Position numbers and translations under genes: made by a program. Below, in pieces: positions 12,884 to 16,008 of a stretch of 16,008 bases of DNA. The stretch is from Candidatus Woesearchaeota archaeon (GTDB lineage: Archaea; Nanobdellota; Nanobdellia; Woesearchaeales; J091): positions 1 to 16,008 of the forward strand of contig RFJB01000008.1 of NCBI GenBank assembly GCA_003695045.1, written 5' to 3'. The first letter of the stretch is position 1. Each line of letters opens with the position of its first letter. A model generated the notes under the pieces. The model ran no database searches. It saw only the letters and a program-made list of their open reading frames with translations, and had not been told where the DNA came from.

Positions 12884-13162
12884 ATGCAGGAAAAGGAAAA
12901 ATTCGATCCTCATGCAATCGTCAAATATCCACTTTCAACAGAGAAGTCAATCCGCCTCATGGAGGCAGAAAACAAGCTCATATTCGCTGTTGAAAGAAAA
13001 GCCAGAAAGAACGAGATAAAGAGGGCAATAGAAGAGCTCTTCAATGCAAAGGTTGAGAAGGTGAACACTTACATAACTCCAAAGGGAAAGAAAAGAGCGT
13101 ATGTCAAGTTTTCGGATGAAACGCCCGCGATTGACATTGCAACCAACCTTGGACTGATGTAA
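12884..13162 (+). CDS. rpl23: Ribosomal protein uL23 (archaeal L23)
   Basis: This protein sits at the tunnel exit, where the signal recognition particle docks. It has 92 residues from ATG 12884; starting at the overlapping ATG 12869 would add five residues (MEGFK). The inner ATG is preferred. It has GGAAGGG 6 nt upstream in the context AGGGTTCAAAATG, nearly the same as that before rpl2 (AGGGATTCAAATG), and the product then has the usual family length. The fold is clear from 'PLSTEKSIRLMEAENKLIFAVERKARKNEIKRAIEELF' split as strand and helix, 'KVEKVNTYITPKGKKRAYVKF' and the end 'DIATNLGLM'. No oddity is seen. Confidence 0.94.
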   Translation: MQEKEKFDPHAIVKYPLSTEKSIRLMEAENKLIFAVERKARKNEIKRAIEELFNAKVEKVNTYITPKGKKRAYVKFSDETPAIDIATNLGLM

Positions 13163-13184
13163 ATCAAGATTAAAAGGGATTCAA

Positions 13185-13910
13185 ATGGGAAAGAACATTG
13201 TTCAACAGGCAAGGGGACACGGAGGCCCGACATACAGGGCGCCCAGCCACCGCTACAAGGGAGCTGCCAAGCACCTTGCCAAGAAGGACGAGACGGTAAC
13301 GGGCAGGATAGTGGATATAATAAAATGCCCCGGCCATACAAGCCCCCTTGCGCAGGTTGAGTACAGCACCGGCGAGACAGCCCTGCTTATAGCGCCGGAG
13401 GGAGTAAAGGTCGGCGCCGAGGTCCAGACAGGACCAGAAGCAGTCCCTGCGCCGGGAAACACTCTGCCATTGAGCAAGATTCCCGAGGGAACGCTCGTAT
13501 ACAACATTGAAGCGGTCCCTGGAGACGGGGGAAAGTTTGTGAGAGCATCAGGTGTGTTCGCAAAGGTCGTCATGAATCTGAAAGACAGAATCATAGTTCA
13601 GCTTCCATCAAAAAAGCAGAAGGAGTTCCACCCCCAGTGCAGAGCAAGCATTGGCGTGATTGCCGGCGGCGGAAGAACCGAGAAGCCGTTCTACAAGGCA
13701 GGAAACAAGTACAAGGCGATGAAAGCAAGGAACAAGTATTATCCTGTTGTGTCCGGAAACGCAATGAACGCTGTGGACCATCCATTCGGTAATAAGAGGT
13801 CGCAGAGAAAATCCAAGGCAAGACCGACCTCCCGAAATGCGCCGCCAGGAAGGAAGGTGGGCATGGTGGGAGCCAGAAGAACAGGACGAAAGAAGGGAAA
13901 ACAGGCATAA
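13185..13910 (+). CDS. rpl2: Ribosomal protein uL2 (archaeal L2)
   Basis: uL2 is needed for subunit joining and peptidyl transfer. The 241 residues have standard archaeal length. 'GKNIVQQARGHGGPTYRAPSHRYKG' forms the basic N-terminus, seen here as short blocks such as 'QARGHGGPTYRAPSHR'. The OB-like part has 'GRIVDIIKCPGHTSPLA' and 'LLIAPEGV'. The C-terminal SH3-like part and the loop that reaches 23S rRNA contain 'NAVDHPFGNKRS' with the key conserved His, then 'NAPPGRKVGMVGARRTGRKKG'. A ribosome-binding element AGGG lies 6 nt before the ATG. The gap to uL23 is 22 nt. Confidence 0.97.
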   Translation: MGKNIVQQARGHGGPTYRAPSHRYKGAAKHLAKKDETVTGRIVDIIKCPGHTSPLAQVEYSTGETALLIAPEGVKVGAEVQTGPEAVPAPGNTLPLSKIPEGTLVYNIEAVPGDGGKFVRASGVFAKVVMNLKDRIIVQLPSKKQKEFHPQCRASIGVIAGGGRTEKPFYKAGNKYKAMKARNKYYPVVSGNAMNAVDHPFGNKRSQRKSKARPTSRNAPPGRKVGMVGARRTGRKKGKQA

Positions 13911-13929
13911 AGAATTAAGTTGATGACTC

Positions 13930-14313
13930 ATGGCACGAAAAGAATTCACTTATCGCGGAAAAACCCTGGAAGAACTGCAGGGGATGAGCATTGCAGAGTT
14001 TGCAGAGCTTCTTCCGAGCAGACAGAGAAGAACGCTCAAAAGGGGTTTTGACGAAGCCCAGAAAGCTCTGCTGAAAAAACTGAGAGCCGGAAAAAAGGAA
14101 GTTAAGACCCACAGCAGGGATATGATTGTGCTTCCTGAGATGGTCGGCAAAACGATCAAGGTTTACAACGGCAAAGAGTTTGTCGCTGTGATGATTCAGC
14201 CCGAAATGATCGGGCATTTCCTTGGAGAGTTCTCACTCACAAGGAAGAGGGGCCAGCACGGCTCGCCGGGAGTGGGAGCTACAAGGTCAAGCGCAAGCAT
14301 ATCAGTAAGGTAA
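13930..14313 (+). CDS. rps19: Ribosomal protein uS19 (archaeal S19)
   Basis: This small-subunit head protein forms bridges with the large subunit together with uS13. Its 127 residues are normal for archaea. The archaeal N-terminal extension '[20 protein letters not shown]' leads into '[14 protein letters not shown]'. The universal core follows: '[22 protein letters not shown]', seen as shorter blocks such as '[16 protein letters not shown]', then '[18 protein letters not shown]' and '[19 protein letters not shown]'. No clear GG-type ribosome-binding site lies before the ATG (context TTGATGACTC), unlike most genes of this operon. It starts 19 nt after rpl2. Confidence 0.96.
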   Translation: MARKEFTYRGKTLEELQGMSIAEFAELLPSRQRRTLKRGFDEAQKALLKKLRAGKKEVKTHSRDMIVLPEMVGKTIKVYNGKEFVAVMIQPEMIGHFLGEFSLTRKRGQHGSPGVGATRSSASISVR

Positions 14314-14325
14314 GAGGAAATAACG

Positions 14326-14970
14326 ATGGTTTATCATTACACTGCAAAAGCGGACCCTGAAACAATGGCAAAGGCCGTGGGAAGGGATCTTCCCATATCT
14401 ACAAAGCAGTCCATTGAGATATGCGCCCAGATAAGGGGCAAAAGCTTGCAGTTCGCAAAGAGGTATCTTCAGGAGGTCGTCGAATTCAAGAGGGCTGTCC
14501 CGTTCAGAAGGTTCAACAGGGATGTTGGCCACAAAAAAACAGGCGGGCCCGGAAGATATCCTGTAAAAGCATGCACTTACCTGCTGAAACTCCTTAATTC
14601 CGTTGAGGCGAACGCGCAGAACAAAGGTCTTTCATCAGAGGACCTTGTCATTGAAACCCTTGTTGCGCACAAGGGCTCGGGAAACTGGCACTACGGCAGA
14701 CACCGAAGGAGAAAGATGAAGAACACCACGGTGGAAGTTATTGTCAGGCAGAAGGGAGGAAAGGCAGAGGAAAAGAAAAACGAAAAGCCGGTAAAGAGTG
14801 AAGCCAGGAAGGAAGAGAAGAAGGAGAAGCCCAAGGAAGAGGCAAAAACAAGGAAAGAAGAAGGGGCTTCCAAGCAGAAAGTCAGCGAAGACAAAACCGA
14901 AACGAAAGACCAGTCATCTGAAGAGTCAAAAAATCAATCTGAAAAACAGGATGGAAATGATAAAAAATGA
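14326..14970 (+). CDS. rpl22: Ribosomal protein uL22 (archaeal L22) with long charged C-terminal tail
   Basis: uL22 lines the exit tunnel. The first 145 or so residues are a normal archaeal uL22: 'AVGRDLPISTKQSIEICAQI', shown by blocks such as 'LPISTKQSIEICAQIRGK', then 'VPFRRFNRDVGHKKTGGPG', 'YPVKACTYLLKLLNSVEANA' and the beta-hairpin end 'HRRRKMKNTTVEVIV'. The rest (about 148-214) is a tail of Lys, Glu, Ser and Gln with no fold signature, making the protein about 60 residues longer than usual. AGAGG lies 8 nt before the ATG. The stop overlaps the rps3 start (ATGA), so the two are translationally coupled. Confidence 0.95.
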   Translation: MVYHYTAKADPETMAKAVGRDLPISTKQSIEICAQIRGKSLQFAKRYLQEVVEFKRAVPFRRFNRDVGHKKTGGPGRYPVKACTYLLKLLNSVEANAQNKGLSSEDLVIETLVAHKGSGNWHYGRHRRRKMKNTTVEVIVRQKGGKAEEKKNEKPVKSEARKEEKKEKPKEEAKTRKEEGASKQKVSEDKTETKDQSSEESKNQSEKQDGNDKK

Positions 14971-15737
14971 TTGAGAGACAATTCGTTAATCAGAAGAAAA
15001 AGGAATTTCAGATTCAGGAGTTCATAGCTAACGAGCTGAAGAGAGTAGGCCACAGCATGACCAGAATACAGAGAACCCCCCTCGGCGAGAAAGTCATCAT
15101 TCACGCTTCAAGACCGGGTCTTGTTGTCGGAAGGAAAGGAGCCAACATCAAACAGCTCACCAAGGTTCTCAAGAAGAAATTCAAGCTTGAGAATCCGCAG
15201 ATAGAAATTGCCGAAGTGGAAAACGTCAATCTCGATCCTCAGATAGTCGCAGAGAGGATATCAACATCGCTTGAAAGATACGGACTCAACAGGTTCAAAG
15301 GCATCGGGCACAGAGTCATGGAAGATGTTATGAATGCCGGTGCAATCGGAGTCGAGATACTTATCTCCGGAAAGGTCCCGAGCAGCAGGGCTAAGCGATG
15401 GAGATTTTACCAGGGATACCTTAAGAAGTCAGGAGACATAGCAATTAACGGCGTCAAAACAGCATACTCAATTGCCAAACTCAAGACAGGAGTGGTCGGC
15501 ATTCAGGTAAGAATAATGCCTCCCGACCTCAAGCTTCCTGACGACATTAAACTGGTCGAAACCAAAAGCGAAGAGATAGACACTCAGGAACCGATCACTG
15601 AAGAAAAACAGGAAGAGAGCGAAACATCAGAGGATGAAGCGCAGGAACAACCTGAAGAAGAGACGGATAAAGAGGAAGATGCAGAAAAGCAGGAAGAAAA
15701 CGGGGAAAAATCTGATGGAGAAGGTAGTGAGAAATGA
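14967..15737 (+). CDS. rps3: Ribosomal protein uS3 (archaeal S3) with acidic C-terminal tail
   Basis: uS3 sits at the mRNA entry side of the small subunit. A type-II KH domain is clear: 'VIIHASRPGLVVGRKGANIKQ' in short form 'GLVVGRKGANIKQLTKVL', with the GxxG RNA-binding loop. The C-terminal domain is clear too: 'IGHRVMEDVMNAGAIGVEI', 'ISGKVPSSRAKRWRFYQGYL' and 'GVVGIQVRIMPPD'. The normal protein ends near residue 200. The last 55 or so residues are almost all Glu, Asp, Gln, Ser and Lys with strong net negative charge, unusual for a protein bound to RNA. It overlaps rpl22 by 4 nt at its start and rpl29 by 4 nt at its end. Confidence 0.96.
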   Translation: MIERQFVNQKKKEFQIQEFIANELKRVGHSMTRIQRTPLGEKVIIHASRPGLVVGRKGANIKQLTKVLKKKFKLENPQIEIAEVENVNLDPQIVAERISTSLERYGLNRFKGIGHRVMEDVMNAGAIGVEILISGKVPSSRAKRWRFYQGYLKKSGDIAINGVKTAYSIAKLKTGVVGIQVRIMPPDLKLPDDIKLVETKSEEIDTQEPITEEKQEESETSEDEAQEQPEEETDKEEDAEKQEENGEKSDGEGSEK

Positions 15738-15937
15738 AAGCAAAGGATATTCATGCATTGTCAGATGAGGACATCGAGAAGAAGATGTCCGATGCGAGGC
15801 GCGAGCTCATGAAGCTCAACGCGCAGATAGCATCAGGAACAACACCTTCGAGTCCGGGCCAGGTGAAACAGCTAAAGAAAACAATTGCCAAACTGGCCAC
15901 AGAACTGAGACGAAGGGGAGAAAAAAAGCATGAGTGA
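15734..15937 (+). CDS. rpl29: Ribosomal protein uL29 (archaeal L29)
   Basis: This is a 67-residue two-helix hairpin, standard in length, that binds near the tunnel exit beside uL23. Typical blocks are '[18 protein letters not shown]', '[10 protein letters not shown]' and '[13 protein letters not shown]'. Its ATG overlaps the uS3 stop (ATGA), and GGTAGTGA just upstream can serve as ribosome-binding site inside the uS3 coding end. Its stop overlaps the start of the aIF1 gene by 8 nt. In this window uL29 is therefore coupled to both neighbours. Confidence 0.95.
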   Translation: MKAKDIHALSDEDIEKKMSDARRELMKLNAQIASGTTPSSPGQVKQLKKTIAKLATELRRRGEKKHE

Positions 15938-16008
15938 GATATGCACTAAATGCGGTTTGCCGACTGAGCTCTGCGTTTGCGAGACAATCGCAAAGGAGAG
16001 CGTCAAGA
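15930..16008 (+). CDS. Translation initiation factor aIF1 (SUI1), N-terminal part, cut by the window end
   Basis: The first 26 residues are visible: [18 protein letters not shown] and then TIAKESVK. This N-terminus with paired cysteines (C5-x2-C8, C15-x1-C17) is characteristic of archaeal SUI1/aIF1, which tunes start-codon selection on the small subunit. The cysteines may bind zinc. The gene commonly follows rpl29 in archaeal ribosomal operons, supporting the call. Its ATG lies inside the end of rpl29 (8-nt overlap), so translation is coupled. The SUI1 core itself is outside the window. Confidence 0.88.
   Translation, partial: MSEICTKCGLPTELCVCETIAKESVK

Overview
The window is archaeal. The ribosomal protein run uL3-uL4-uL23-uL2-uS19-uL22-uS3-uL29-aIF1 has archaeal gene order and archaeal-type sequences. 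A Hef-type FANCM/XPF helicase-nuclease and an archaeo-eukaryotic primase are present. Several genes have a TATA-like box about 23-29 nt before the start codon, as expected for leaderless archaeal transcripts. The compact genome, short and single-chain replication proteins, and low-complexity tails on ribosomal proteins suggest a DPANN-like lineage (Woesearchaeota/Aenigmarchaeota type), but this placement is inference. No CRISPR array, transposase or integrase is visible.

Left part (1-2000): the 3' end of a lipase-like alpha/beta hydrolase converges on a small HNH endonuclease. A tRNA-Gly(CCC) gene follows, then a minus-strand pair: a PRC-barrel protein followed by a TauE/SafE-type membrane transporter. 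Middle (2050-6000): a plus-strand operon encodes a TraB/TIKI-family protein, a site-2-protease-like membrane protein that has lost its catalytic motifs, and a small multi-pass membrane protein. A metallo-beta-lactamase-fold hydrolase comes next, and its 3' end overlaps a convergent PaaK/CapK-type adenylate-forming enzyme.

Information-processing part (6100-10750): leaderless hef; a stand-alone Lrp/AsnC effector-domain protein (minus); a small Toprim protein (minus); and, divergent from it across only 44 bp, a 478-residue primase. The primase fuses a PriS catalytic core to a PriL-like C-terminal domain in which two of the four expected Fe-S cysteines are replaced.

Right part (10780-16008): the ribosomal protein operon starts from a TATA box near 10787 and has a leader of about 220 nt before rpl3. 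By eye the leader contains a 12-bp hairpin and a closing stem around two mutually exclusive inner folds. It also holds a short possible upstream ORF whose ribosome-binding site would be masked by the closing stem. This leader is the best candidate for undescribed biology here. The operon then runs to uL29 and the first 26 codons of aIF1. uL22 and uS3 carry long charged C-terminal tails.
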